64,000 bases of DNA from an uncultured Sutterella sp. GTDB taxonomy: Bacteria > Pseudomonadota > Gammaproteobacteria > Burkholderiales > Burkholderiaceae_F. The stretch covers positions 49,525 to 113,524 of the forward strand of contig CATVXH010000004.1 in NCBI GenBank assembly GCA_958347955.1, given 5' to 3'. Made by a program: the position numbers and the translations under genes. Within the stretch, counting starts at the first letter, position 1, and each line of letters begins with the position of its first letter. Of the stretch, positions 18,526 through 26,531 are shown in pieces. The notes below the pieces were generated by a model. It had not been told where the DNA came from, did no database searches, and saw only the letters and a program-made list of their open reading frames with translations.

Positions 18526-21114
18526 ATGAGACAAGATAAATTAACAACTAAATTCCAACAAGCTTTGGCTGACGCACAAACGATTGCGCTTGGCAACGAC
18601 AACCAAATCATGGAGGATCTGCATCTTCTGGCAGCCTTTTTGCGTGATGATGAGGGATCTACCAAGTCGTTGTTGGAAAGATCCGGAGTCTCGGTTCAAA
18701 AGCTTGTGCAAGAAGTGGAAGATGCGGTTCGCCGTTTACCTAAAGTGAGCGGCACGGCCGGTGACATTCAACCGGGACGCGATCTCATCAATTGGTTGAA
18801 TCTGACGGAAAAAGAAGCAATGGCCCACGGTGATGAATACATCTCCGTTGATATGGCTCTTTTGGCCTTGACACAATCGCAAGGCGAAGCTGGACGCATT
18901 GCCAAACGCTGCGGCTTGACCCGCAAGGCGCTTGAGGCAAGCATTGCTGAAGTCAGGGGTGGCGACTCGGCAGATAATCCCGATGCGGAAAATCAGCGCG
19001 AGGCTTTAAAGAAGTACACGATTGATTTGACTGCAAAGGCTCGCGAGGGCAAGCTCGATCCTGTGATCGGCCGTGACGATGAGATTCGTCGCGCCATGCA
19101 GATTCTTCAGCGCAGAACGAAAAACAACCCTGTTTTGATCGGCGAACCCGGTGTCGGTAAGACCGCTGTGGTTGAGGGATTGGCGCAACGTATCGTCAAC
19201 GGAGAAGTGCCGGATACGCTTAGAAATAAACGCATTTTGAGCCTGGATATGGCTGGGCTGATTGCGGGTGCCAAATACCGCGGAGAATTTGAGGAACGTT
19301 TAAAGAAGCTTCTTAAAGAAGTCACGCGCGCTAATGGTCAGATCATTTTATTCATCGATGAGCTGCACACGGTTGTGGGAGCGGGTAAGACAGAGGGCTC
19401 GATGGATGCGGGCAATATGCTTAAACCGGCCTTGGCTCGCGGAGAGCTTCATGTGATTGGCGCGACGACGCTCGATGAATATCGTAAATATGTTGAAAAA
19501 GACGCCGCTTTGGAGCGCCGGTTCCAAAAGGTTATGGTCGATGAGCCTAGTGTTGAAGACACGATAGCTATTTTGCGTGGATTGCAGGAAAAGTATGAAG
19601 CGCATCATGGAGTGGAGATTACCGATCCGGCTATTGTGACGGCGGCGGAATTGTCCCATCGTTACATAACCGACCGTTTCCTTCCCGATAAGGCCATTGA
19701 CCTTATTGATGAGGCGGCCGCTCGGGTGAAAATGGAAATTGACTCCAAGCCTGAAGCGCTTGATAAGCTTGATCGTCGTCTGATTCAATTGAAGATTGAA
19801 CGCGAGGCAATGAAAAAGGAGACCGATGAGGCCAGTAAAAAGCGTCTGGCTGCCATCGAGGATGAGATCGTCGAATTGACCAAGCAGTACGGCGATCTCG
19901 AGGAAGTTTGGAAGAAGGAAAAAATCGAGGCCCTGGAAGCGAAGAAAGCTCGTGATGACATTGATAAAACCCGTCATCAAATGGAAGAGTACCGTCGTCA
20001 GGGACAGTTTGAAAAGCTGGCTGAACTTCAATACGGTGTGTTGCCGAAATTGGAGGAAAAGCTTCGTAAAGAAGAGTCCAAGAAAGGCGAAATGAAACCG
20101 AAGCTTCTGCGCACCAGTGTGGGAGCCGAAGAAATCGCTGAGGTGGTGTCCCGTGCCACGGGTATTCCGGTGGCCAAGATGATGGAAGGCGAACGTCAGA
20201 AGTTGCTTCATATGGGAGAAGCGCTTGAAAAGCGCGTGGTGGGGCAACCGGAAGCCGTGAAGGCCGTGGTTGAAACGATTCTGCGCTCAAGGGCCGGTCT
20301 GTCTGATCCGAACCGTCCTTACGGATCCTTCCTCTTTTTAGGGCCGACAGGTGTCGGTAAGACCGAGTTGACCAAAGCCTTGGCTGAATTCCTGTTTGAT
20401 ACGGAAGATGCCATGATCCGTATCGACATGAGTGAATTTATGGAAAAGCACTCGGTGGCCCGTTTGATTGGGGCGCCTCCGGGATATGTCGGTTATGAAG
20501 AGGGCGGATACCTCACGGAAGCCGTTCGCCGTAAACCCTACAGCGTCATTTTGCTCGATGAGGTGGAAAAGGCACATCCGGATGTCTTCAATGTCCTGCT
20601 TCAAGTTTTGGATGACGGTCGTATGACTGACGGTCAGGGGCGCACGGTAGACTTCAAAAACACGGTGATTATCATGACGAGTAACTTGGGCTCTCATGAA
20701 ATTCAGTCACTGGTGGGCGCTGGTAAAGACGAGGTCCGCACGGCCGTGATGACCCAAGTGCGCGAACACTTCCGCCCGGAATTCATCAACCGTATTGATG
20801 AAATCGTGGTCTTTAACGCATTGGGTGAAGCGGTAATTAAGGATATCGCTAAGATCCAGCTCAAGAAGTTGGCCGCGCGCGTGCAAGCTCAGGACATTAA
20901 GATGGTGGTGACTGATGAGGCTTTGGCCGAGATTGCCAAGGTCGGATTTGATCCGCTCTATGGCGCTCGTCCTTTGAAGCGAGCTATTCAGGATCATATT
21001 GAAAACGGTCTGTCTCGTTTGCTTTTAGCCGGCAGTGTCAAACCGGGCGATACGGTTACGATCGGCGCCAAGGGCGATGAGTTCACATTTGATGTGAGTG
21101 AAAGCGACGCCTAA
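18526..21114 (+). CDS. clpB: ATP-dependent disaggregase ClpB
   Basis: Hexameric Hsp100 chaperone that, with DnaK, pulls proteins out of aggregates. 862 residues, full length. The N-terminal Clp repeat domain starts MRQDKLTTKFQQALADAQ. The first AAA+ module has Walker A GEPGVGKTAVVEGLAQRI near residue 207 and Walker B ILFIDELHTVVGAG. The middle coiled-coil domain (about residues 410-525) is rich in Glu, Lys and Arg, as expected for ClpB and not ClpA. The second module has Walker A GPTGVGKTELTKALAEFL near residue 608 and VILLDEVEKAHPDV. It is monocistronic with its own heat-shock promoter and terminator. Confidence 0.97.
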   Translation: MRQDKLTTKFQQALADAQTIALGNDNQIMEDLHLLAAFLRDDEGSTKSLLERSGVSVQKLVQEVEDAVRRLPKVSGTAGDIQPGRDLINWLNLTEKEAMAHGDEYISVDMALLALTQSQGEAGRIAKRCGLTRKALEASIAEVRGGDSADNPDAENQREALKKYTIDLTAKAREGKLDPVIGRDDEIRRAMQILQRRTKNNPVLIGEPGVGKTAVVEGLAQRIVNGEVPDTLRNKRILSLDMAGLIAGAKYRGEFEERLKKLLKEVTRANGQIILFIDELHTVVGAGKTEGSMDAGNMLKPALARGELHVIGATTLDEYRKYVEKDAALERRFQKVMVDEPSVEDTIAILRGLQEKYEAHHGVEITDPAIVTAAELSHRYITDRFLPDKAIDLIDEAAARVKMEIDSKPEALDKLDRRLIQLKIEREAMKKETDEASKKRLAAIEDEIVELTKQYGDLEEVWKKEKIEALEAKKARDDIDKTRHQMEEYRRQGQFEKLAELQYGVLPKLEEKLRKEESKKGEMKPKLLRTSVGAEEIAEVVSRATGIPVAKMMEGERQKLLHMGEALEKRVVGQPEAVKAVVETILRSRAGLSDPNRPYGSFLFLGPTGVGKTELTKALAEFLFDTEDAMIRIDMSEFMEKHSVARLIGAPPGYVGYEEGGYLTEAVRRKPYSVILLDEVEKAHPDVFNVLLQVLDDGRMTDGQGRTVDFKNTVIIMTSNLGSHEIQSLVGAGKDEVRTAVMTQVREHFRPEFINRIDEIVVFNALGEAVIKDIAKIQLKKLAARVQAQDIKMVVTDEALAEIAKVGFDPLYGARPLKRAIQDHIENGLSRLLLAGSVKPGDTVTIGAKGDEFTFDVSESDA

Positions 21115-21148
21115 TTTGGATTTTTCTAGTCCAAATTACTTAAAAAAA

Positions 21149-21178
21149 GGCCTGAAAATCAAAATTCAGGCCTTTTTT
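21149..21178 (+). terminator. Terminator after clpB
   Basis: GGCCTGAA pairs with TTCAGGCC around eight bases, followed by TTTTTT. Confidence 0.92.
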
Positions 21179-21230
21179 GTGAGATGACTGTATTTACAAA
21201 CAGAAATTTTTAGCGTTAAATTTACTCTCA

Positions 21231-21400
21231 AAGTTGATAGAGGCGCGATGCGAAAGAGTATTCGGTCCGAAGGGGCACCTGAGGACGGCCGAAGAAAGGT
21301 CAAATCGCCGAAACGATGATTCCGGCAGGAATCACCAGTTGGGCATGGGAAGAACATTTCCATGACTCCCGCTTCCGAGAGGAAGTGGAGGAGCTATCGA
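21231..21400 (+). promoter_or_regulatory. Lysine riboswitch (L box)
   Basis: The leader contains the conserved L-box blocks in order: GATAGAGGCGCGA, AAGAGTATTCGG, CACCTGAGGA, ATCGCCGAAACGAT, then a GC hairpin, and GTGGAGGAGCTATC closing helix P1 (GATAG at 21236-21240 with CTATC at 21394-21398). These match the known lysC/lysP leaders of Bacillus and E. coli closely. Lysine binding is expected to favour the terminator just downstream, so the permease and amidohydrolase genes should be expressed when lysine is scarce. Recognition is by eye. Confidence 0.93.
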
Positions 21401-21443
21401 TCGCAAACGGCCGTCATCGCCTTAAACGATTGACACAAGCAAG

Positions 21444-21470
21444 GTTGCATCGATGGATGCAACTTTTTTT
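21444..21470 (+). terminator. Riboswitch expression-platform terminator
   Basis: GTTGCATC pairs perfectly with GATGCAAC around a four-base loop, followed by eight T. It lies 43 bases after the riboswitch and 36 before the permease start, as a lysine-controlled attenuator should. Confidence 0.88.
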
Positions 21471-21505
21471 ATAGCTTTTGTTAATCGAATAACTATAAGG
21501 AACAA

Positions 21506-22915
21506 ATGATGACGACTCATTCTGTTGCCAGTCAACTGCAAAGCGAAAAGACTGAAATGCGCCGTGATGTGACGCTTTTCGGTGGCATTTCCGTGTTGGC
21601 AGGTATCATGATCGGCTCCGGTATTTTTTATATCGGTGCCATTGTCTTACAGCGCGCGGGCATGAGCCCGGGCTTGTCTCTTTTGGTTTGGCTCATCGGC
21701 GGTTTGGTCACTCTTCTGAGCGGCATCTGTTTTGCCGAGCTTGGCGCCATGATTCCGAAAGCAGGCGGCTATTATGTTTACCTTCGTGAAGCATACGGTG
21801 AGCGCATCGCATTTATGTGCGGGTTCGGCAATTTCTGTTTGTCCAACCCCGGCTCTATCGCTGCTTTGGCCGTTGCGTTCGCCGCCGCTCTTAATTCAAT
21901 TTGGACTATTGATCCGGTAACCCAAAAGGTGATCGCTATTTCGACTGTTCTTTTGCTGACGCTGATCAATATCCGCGGCGTGGGGCTTGGCAGCCGATTG
22001 GGTAACGTTTTCATGGTTTTGAAGATGTTGCCGATTTTGCTCATTCTCTTTGCCGGCTTGCTGTTGGGCGAAGAGTCACCCGATCTCTTTATGTATCCCG
22101 GTGAAATGCCTTCCATCTCGACTTTGCTGTCGATGATCGGTTTTGCCGTGATCGCCACTTTGTGGGCTTATGAAGGATGGACCAATCTCAATAACATTGC
22201 CGAAGAAATTAAGAATCCGAAGAGAAATATTCCTTTGGCCTTGATTCTCGCCATTGTCGGTGTGGCACTTTTATACGTGCTCTTTAACTACGCTATTTTC
22301 CGTGTGGTGCCTTACGGAAAGATTGTCGAAATGGTTAACTCCGGCAATTACTACCTTGGCACTGAAGCGGCCAATATGCTCTTTGGCAGCGCCGGTCTTT
22401 ACATCGTGGGCGCCGCGATGATTCTGGCTATTTTCAGTTCTTTGAACGGCTGCGTGCTGGCTTTCCCCCGCATGACTTACGCCATGGCTCGAGACGGTGC
22501 GTTCTTTAAGCCCTTCGCGAAGTTGCACCCGACCTACCGCACGCCGATGAACGCTCAGCTGGCTTCCGCCGCTCTCGCCATTGTCCTTATCCTTTCAAGA
22601 ACCTTGGGTGAATTGACGAGTTTGGTGGCTTTGTGCGGCATGATTTTCCACGGCATGACTTTCTTTGCTGTGATTGTCCTTCGCCGCAAGTATCCGGATT
22701 TGGAACGCCCGTATCGGGTCTGGTTCTATCCGATTCCGATTCTTATTATCTGCGCCGTGATGATCGGTTTGATCATCAACACCATCGGCAACGATCCGAT
22801 CACAGTGGTATTGGGTTTCATTGTTCCCTTGCTCGGATTGGTTATCTATGAAGTGATGTTCCGCAAGCAGCATGACGCACAAGTCGCCGCTCAAGCCAAG
22901 GAAGATGGAGAATAA
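21506..22915 (+). CDS. APC-superfamily amino-acid permease under lysine riboswitch control
   Basis: Twelve-helix inner-membrane amino-acid transporter of 469 residues. The N-terminal DVTLFGGISVLAGIMIGSGIFY has the APC unwound-helix substrate motif GSGIF. GICFAELGAMIPKAGGYYVYL is the usual TM2-loop signature and ATLWAYEGWTNLNNIAEEI matches the LAT/YfnA-like group. The lysine riboswitch upstream indicates import of lysine or a compound that yields it; the family alone would not say so. The amidohydrolase gene follows after two bases. The start has tandem ATG codons (21506 and 21509) with AAGGA upstream. Confidence 0.87.
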   Translation: MMTTHSVASQLQSEKTEMRRDVTLFGGISVLAGIMIGSGIFYIGAIVLQRAGMSPGLSLLVWLIGGLVTLLSGICFAELGAMIPKAGGYYVYLREAYGERIAFMCGFGNFCLSNPGSIAALAVAFAAALNSIWTIDPVTQKVIAISTVLLLTLINIRGVGLGSRLGNVFMVLKMLPILLILFAGLLLGEESPDLFMYPGEMPSISTLLSMIGFAVIATLWAYEGWTNLNNIAEEIKNPKRNIPLALILAIVGVALLYVLFNYAIFRVVPYGKIVEMVNSGNYYLGTEAANMLFGSAGLYIVGAAMILAIFSSLNGCVLAFPRMTYAMARDGAFFKPFAKLHPTYRTPMNAQLASAALAIVLILSRTLGELTSLVALCGMIFHGMTFFAVIVLRRKYPDLERPYRVWFYPIPILIICAVMIGLIINTIGNDPITVVLGFIVPLLGLVIYEVMFRKQHDAQVAAQAKEDGE

Positions 22916-22917
22916 CG

Positions 22918-24525
22918 ATGTCGACATTGATTTACAACGCTAATGTTTATGTTCAAAGAGGACAGTTTGCTCAAGCCCTGCTGATCGGTGATGACGGTAA
23001 AATCGTCGCCGTGGGCACTGAAGAGGAGGTCCGCGCCGCGTGCACCGGGAGTGAGGAACTTTTCGACGCCAATGGCCGCACGATTGTCCCGGGCTTTAAC
23101 GACTCCCATCAGCATCTGTTTAACACCGGTATTGCTTTGGCAGCAGTTCGCCTGCAAGGGGTGACGTCGATTGCCGAGGTTATTGAGAGGGGCCGCCGTT
23201 ACATTGAAGAAAATCAACCGCAGCCCGGCGAGGTGATTCATGGAATGGGGTGGAATCAGGACTATTTCACCGATGAACACCGTCTTTTGAGCCGTCATGA
23301 TTTGGATCAGATTTCAACCGAACATCCGATTATTTTTGATCGCGCCTGCGGTCATATCCTTACGTGCAACACTAAGGCATTGGAAATGGCGGGAGTCACG
23401 GTTGACACTGTTGCCAATGCCGGCGGAGCAATCGACCAAGAAAACGGGGAATTGACCGGCGTTTTCCGTGAAAACGCCCGATCCCAGGTTCGCTGTCTGA
23501 TGAGCGAACGCTCGCTTGAAACGAAAAAGCGTCTGCTTCGCACAGCTATTAAGCATGCCAACGAAACAGGGGTGACCTCGGTGCAAACGTGCGATGTGCG
23601 TTTAGGTGACTGGGAGTCAACGCTTGAAGCATACAATCAAGTGCTTGCTGAAACCCCTACTCTTCGCGCCTACCATCAGTTCAGCTTCATGGAACCGAAG
23701 GGTTTCCAAGCTTTTCTCGATAAGGGTTATCGAATGGGCGTGGGCAACGATTTTAATCGTATCGGACCCCTGAAGTTATTCGTCGACGGCAGTCTCGGAG
23801 CTCGCACGGCATACATGCGTCAGCCCTACGCTGATGATCCCGCCACGCGCGGTATCCCCACACTCACCGAAGAAGAGATTGATACTTTGGTGGGCATGGC
23901 CGTCAAGAATGACACCGGGGTGGCCATCCACGCTATCGGTGACGCCGCCATTGAAAATGTGCTCAACGCCTATGACAAGGTATGCGTGAACGGTCAAAAT
24001 CCGTTGCGTCTGGGGGTGGTTCACGTTCAAATTACTGATCGTCCGTTATTGGAACGCTTCACAAAAAACGATATCTTGGCGCTTGTGCAGCCGATTTTCC
24101 TTCACTATGACACGGGCATTGTAGAAGATCGTGTTGGTAAGGAGTTGGCGGCAACCAGTTACGCTTTCAAGACCTTGATGGATTTGGGCGTGCATACGAG
24201 TTTTGGCACTGATAGCCCCGTTGAAGATATGGATCCGATTGCCAACATTTACTGCGCCGTCACCCGTCAGAACCTGCGCGGCGAGCCTGTCGGCGGCTTC
24301 CACCCCGAGGAATGCGTGGACATCTATTCCGCAGTGGACGCCTACACTATTGAGAGCGCCTACGCGTCCTTTGATGAAAAGGTCAAGGGGCGTCTCATGA
24401 AAGGCTACTTCGCTGATCTAGTGATTTTGAGTGACAATATCTTCACTGTTCAACCTAACGATATTCTTAAGGTTAAGGTTGATGCCACAATGGTCAATGG
24501 TCAATTTGTGTATCAACGAGCCTGA
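22918..24525 (+). CDS. YtcJ-like amidohydrolase paired with the lysine-controlled permease
   Basis: Metal-dependent hydrolase of the amidohydrolase-3/YtcJ group, 535 residues. TIVPGFNDSHQHLF carries the first histidine pair (H-x-H). Further candidate ligands are the His in GVAIHAIGDAAIEN and in VVHVQITD, and the Asp in SFGTDSPVEDMDPI. The N- and C-terminal beta domains are complete. Relatives hydrolyse formamides or N-acyl compounds, but most have no assigned substrate. Co-transcription with the permease behind a lysine riboswitch suggests it releases an amino acid from an imported N-substituted form; that is inference. Confidence 0.85.
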   Translation: MSTLIYNANVYVQRGQFAQALLIGDDGKIVAVGTEEEVRAACTGSEELFDANGRTIVPGFNDSHQHLFNTGIALAAVRLQGVTSIAEVIERGRRYIEENQPQPGEVIHGMGWNQDYFTDEHRLLSRHDLDQISTEHPIIFDRACGHILTCNTKALEMAGVTVDTVANAGGAIDQENGELTGVFRENARSQVRCLMSERSLETKKRLLRTAIKHANETGVTSVQTCDVRLGDWESTLEAYNQVLAETPTLRAYHQFSFMEPKGFQAFLDKGYRMGVGNDFNRIGPLKLFVDGSLGARTAYMRQPYADDPATRGIPTLTEEEIDTLVGMAVKNDTGVAIHAIGDAAIENVLNAYDKVCVNGQNPLRLGVVHVQITDRPLLERFTKNDILALVQPIFLHYDTGIVEDRVGKELAATSYAFKTLMDLGVHTSFGTDSPVEDMDPIANIYCAVTRQNLRGEPVGGFHPEECVDIYSAVDAYTIESAYASFDEKVKGRLMKGYFADLVILSDNIFTVQPNDILKVKVDATMVNGQFVYQRA

Positions 24526-24551
24526 TCTATAGTTTCAATTCGTTAATGCTT

Positions 24552-24585
24552 ACGGCTTGCCTGAACGGCAAGCCGTTTGTATTTG
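24552..24585 (+). terminator. Terminator after the permease-amidohydrolase operon
   Basis: ACGGCTTGCC pairs with GGCAAGCCGT around five bases, followed by TTGTATTTG. Confidence 0.85.
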
Positions 24586-24679
24586 TGTGCAAAAAATATG
24601 CGAAGAATGAGGAAGCTTGGAAGATATGCAGTTTGTATGATTAAAGTAATAAATTTCCATTTAATCAAGGAGATACATT

Positions 24680-25161
24680 ATGAATATCAAACAAATTGCA
24701 ACCTGTGCGACCTGTTTGCTGTTAGTGGCGGGATCCGCAATGGCCGCTGAACAAAAAGCCCCTATAGACACGATTTTTGCCCAAGGCGCTGTTAATCCTT
24801 ATTGAAAATTATTCACCGGCCAATCATACCTGACGATGCTTTCGGAAAACGACAAGACTTTTAACGAGCCGATATGTAATGTCACTTTTGAACCTAAGGC
24901 GAGAACTTTCTGGCACAAGCATTCCGGCGGACAGATTTTATTGGTTATTTCCGGTGAAGGCCGTTTCCAGGTTAGAGGCGAAAAGGTAAGAATCATCAAA
25001 AAAGGCGATGTGGTTCGCATCGCGCCCAATGTCGAGCATTGGCATGGAGCAGGATCAATACGTGGATGACGCATATTTCCGTGGAAACCAATGTTCCCAA
25101 CAATAAGAGCGAGTGGCTTGAACCGGTTAGCGACCGTGATTTTGCTTCTGATCCACAATAG
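24680..25161 (+). pseudogene. Secreted cupin-domain protein, broken by a stop and a frameshift
   Basis: A good AAGGAG site precedes ATG 24680. The product starts with a signal peptide (MNIKQIATCATCLLLVAGSAMA) and continues to NPY, where codon 42 is TGA (24803-24805). The same frame then continues KLFTGQSYLTMLSENDK and gives a cupin core: FWHKHSGGQILLVISGEGRF, then VRIAPNVEHWHGAG. At about 25055-25060 the frame breaks; one base later the expected tail TWMTHISVETNVPNNKSEW follows and ends at the TAG at 25159. A single lost base (probably an A) plus one nonsense change explains both lesions. Relatives are secreted quercetin-like cupins. Confidence 0.82.
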
Positions 25162-25187
25162 GTTTAAGAGTTCGAAAAGTTGAAATC

Positions 25188-25216
25188 GCCCCTTTTGAGA
25201 AAATCAAAAGGGGCCG
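25188..25216. terminator. Hairpin between cupin pseudogene and DUF2863 gene
   Basis: GCCCCTTTTGA pairs perfectly with TCAAAAGGGGC around five bases. It lies between convergent genes and can serve both. The flanking T-runs are weak. Confidence 0.65.
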
Positions 25217-25221
25217 TTGTT

Positions 25222-26469
25222 TTAGTTGAGTTGATAAAGGGTGGGGGTCAGGTATGAGGTCTCTTCCTTGATAAACGGCTCATAGAGTTTTCCGTCAAAG
25301 GCAGGGTATCTGACCTCCTCATCATCGTCCTCAAGCATAAAAGTGGAGTCGCTGAAGAGCCGAACTTGTTCGGGGCCGAAGTTATGGAGTCTCAAGGTCG
25401 CCTCTAAGCAATCTAAAAGCGCTTCCGGATCATCAAAAAAGATCGGCCAGCCGAGCCCTTGGTATACCTTAGAGTCCTCGCCTTTCAAACTGATACCAAT
25501 CCGAAATTCAGCCATTCTTGCTTCGCCGAGTCCGGCCGGTTCATAAAATGGCGCAATGGCAATTTGCAGGTCTTTGATGGCATAGCCGTCGGTCTGCTGC
25601 AATTTGGCCAACGCCTCTTTAAGAGAAAAGTGTCTGAAAAGGCGTCCGGCCTCCATCAATGAACCGATACAGGGGAGCATGAAACTTGTGTTGTAGATGC
25701 AGTTTTCATCTACCTTTTCAAGATACTTTTGCATTTGTGCGGAAGGATGCATCATAAATTCGAGGTGTGTGGCAGGGTAATGCTCACTGAAGATACGATG
25801 AAGGCCAAATGCGAGGTTTTTCTGCATCTTATCCAGACTCGGTTTGGGTACATGAGTCGCCAGAGGCAGTTTCTTAATCGGTGTGCTGATGATCACCGGC
25901 ATCAGTCTGATGTCAGCGACGAGTTCCGTCATTTCCTCTCGTGTCTCTTCAGATTTTATGAAGGAGCAGATACCGGGTTTGGTGCGCGCCACCCAAGTTT
26001 TAATTGATCTCTGCATCTCATACGGAGGCAATGCGAATGTGTCTGTATTGACCATGTCTCGGTTAATACGGATTTCGAACTCGGAAGTAAAAAGGCCTTT
26101 GAGAAAAACTTCAATTTTTTTCAACGCCTCTGTTGGAATCTCTCCAAAAGGCAATCCGTAGGCGCTTGATGCCATGAAAGGCAAAACGATCAGAGAATGC
26201 GTGTACTTTTCATCAATAGCATTGCATGACATGCACTCAAAAAAGAATGTCCAACGCATAAGATCTGAAAAATCCAGGTTCCGCTCTTCCAGCCGGCGAA
26301 TGACTGCGGTGACAAAATCGTCATCAAGAGTCGTGAACGCAGAGATGCACATCGTCTGCAAATCAGTAAAAAAGGGGTACTTCTTTTCGGGCGATTCCTG
26401 CTCATCCACTTTTTGGATAAGCTCAACGATTTTGTTTACCGTTTTATTGAAATTATTGATGTCAGTCAC
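25222..26469 (-). CDS. DUF2863 family protein
   Basis: A 415-residue cytoplasmic protein of unknown function. The C-terminal half has a pattern I recall from DUF2863, a family largely restricted to Burkholderiales: LQIAIAPFYEPAGLGEARM, then AEFRIGISLKGEDSKVYQGL and GWPIFF. The earlier TSFMLPCIGSLMEAGRLFRHF fits the same family. There is no signal peptide or membrane segment. The acidic stretch LEDDDEEVRYP lies near the C-terminus. The gene is alone on the reverse strand, downstream of rne by about 60 bases, and could share its transcript. The family call is from memory of the consensus. Confidence 0.6.
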   Translation of the reverse strand: MTDINNFNKTVNKIVELIQKVDEQESPEKKYPFFTDLQTMCISAFTTLDDDFVTAVIRRLEERNLDFSDLMRWTFFFECMSCNAIDEKYTHSLIVLPFMASSAYGLPFGEIPTEALKKIEVFLKGLFTSEFEIRINRDMVNTDTFALPPYEMQRSIKTWVARTKPGICSFIKSEETREEMTELVADIRLMPVIISTPIKKLPLATHVPKPSLDKMQKNLAFGLHRIFSEHYPATHLEFMMHPSAQMQKYLEKVDENCIYNTSFMLPCIGSLMEAGRLFRHFSLKEALAKLQQTDGYAIKDLQIAIAPFYEPAGLGEARMAEFRIGISLKGEDSKVYQGLGWPIFFDDPEALLDCLEATLRLHNFGPEQVRLFSDSTFMLEDDDEEVRYPAFDGKLYEPFIKEETSYLTPTLYQLN

Positions 26470-26531
26470 GATAGGATTTTGAGAAGTGGGAGAGCGAGCC
26501 GTTTGGCATCGCTCTCCGTTGCTGTCAGATA

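Noticed and set aside
19348..20290. Long reverse frames within clpB
   Set aside because: Antisense shadows of a fully conserved chaperone gene.
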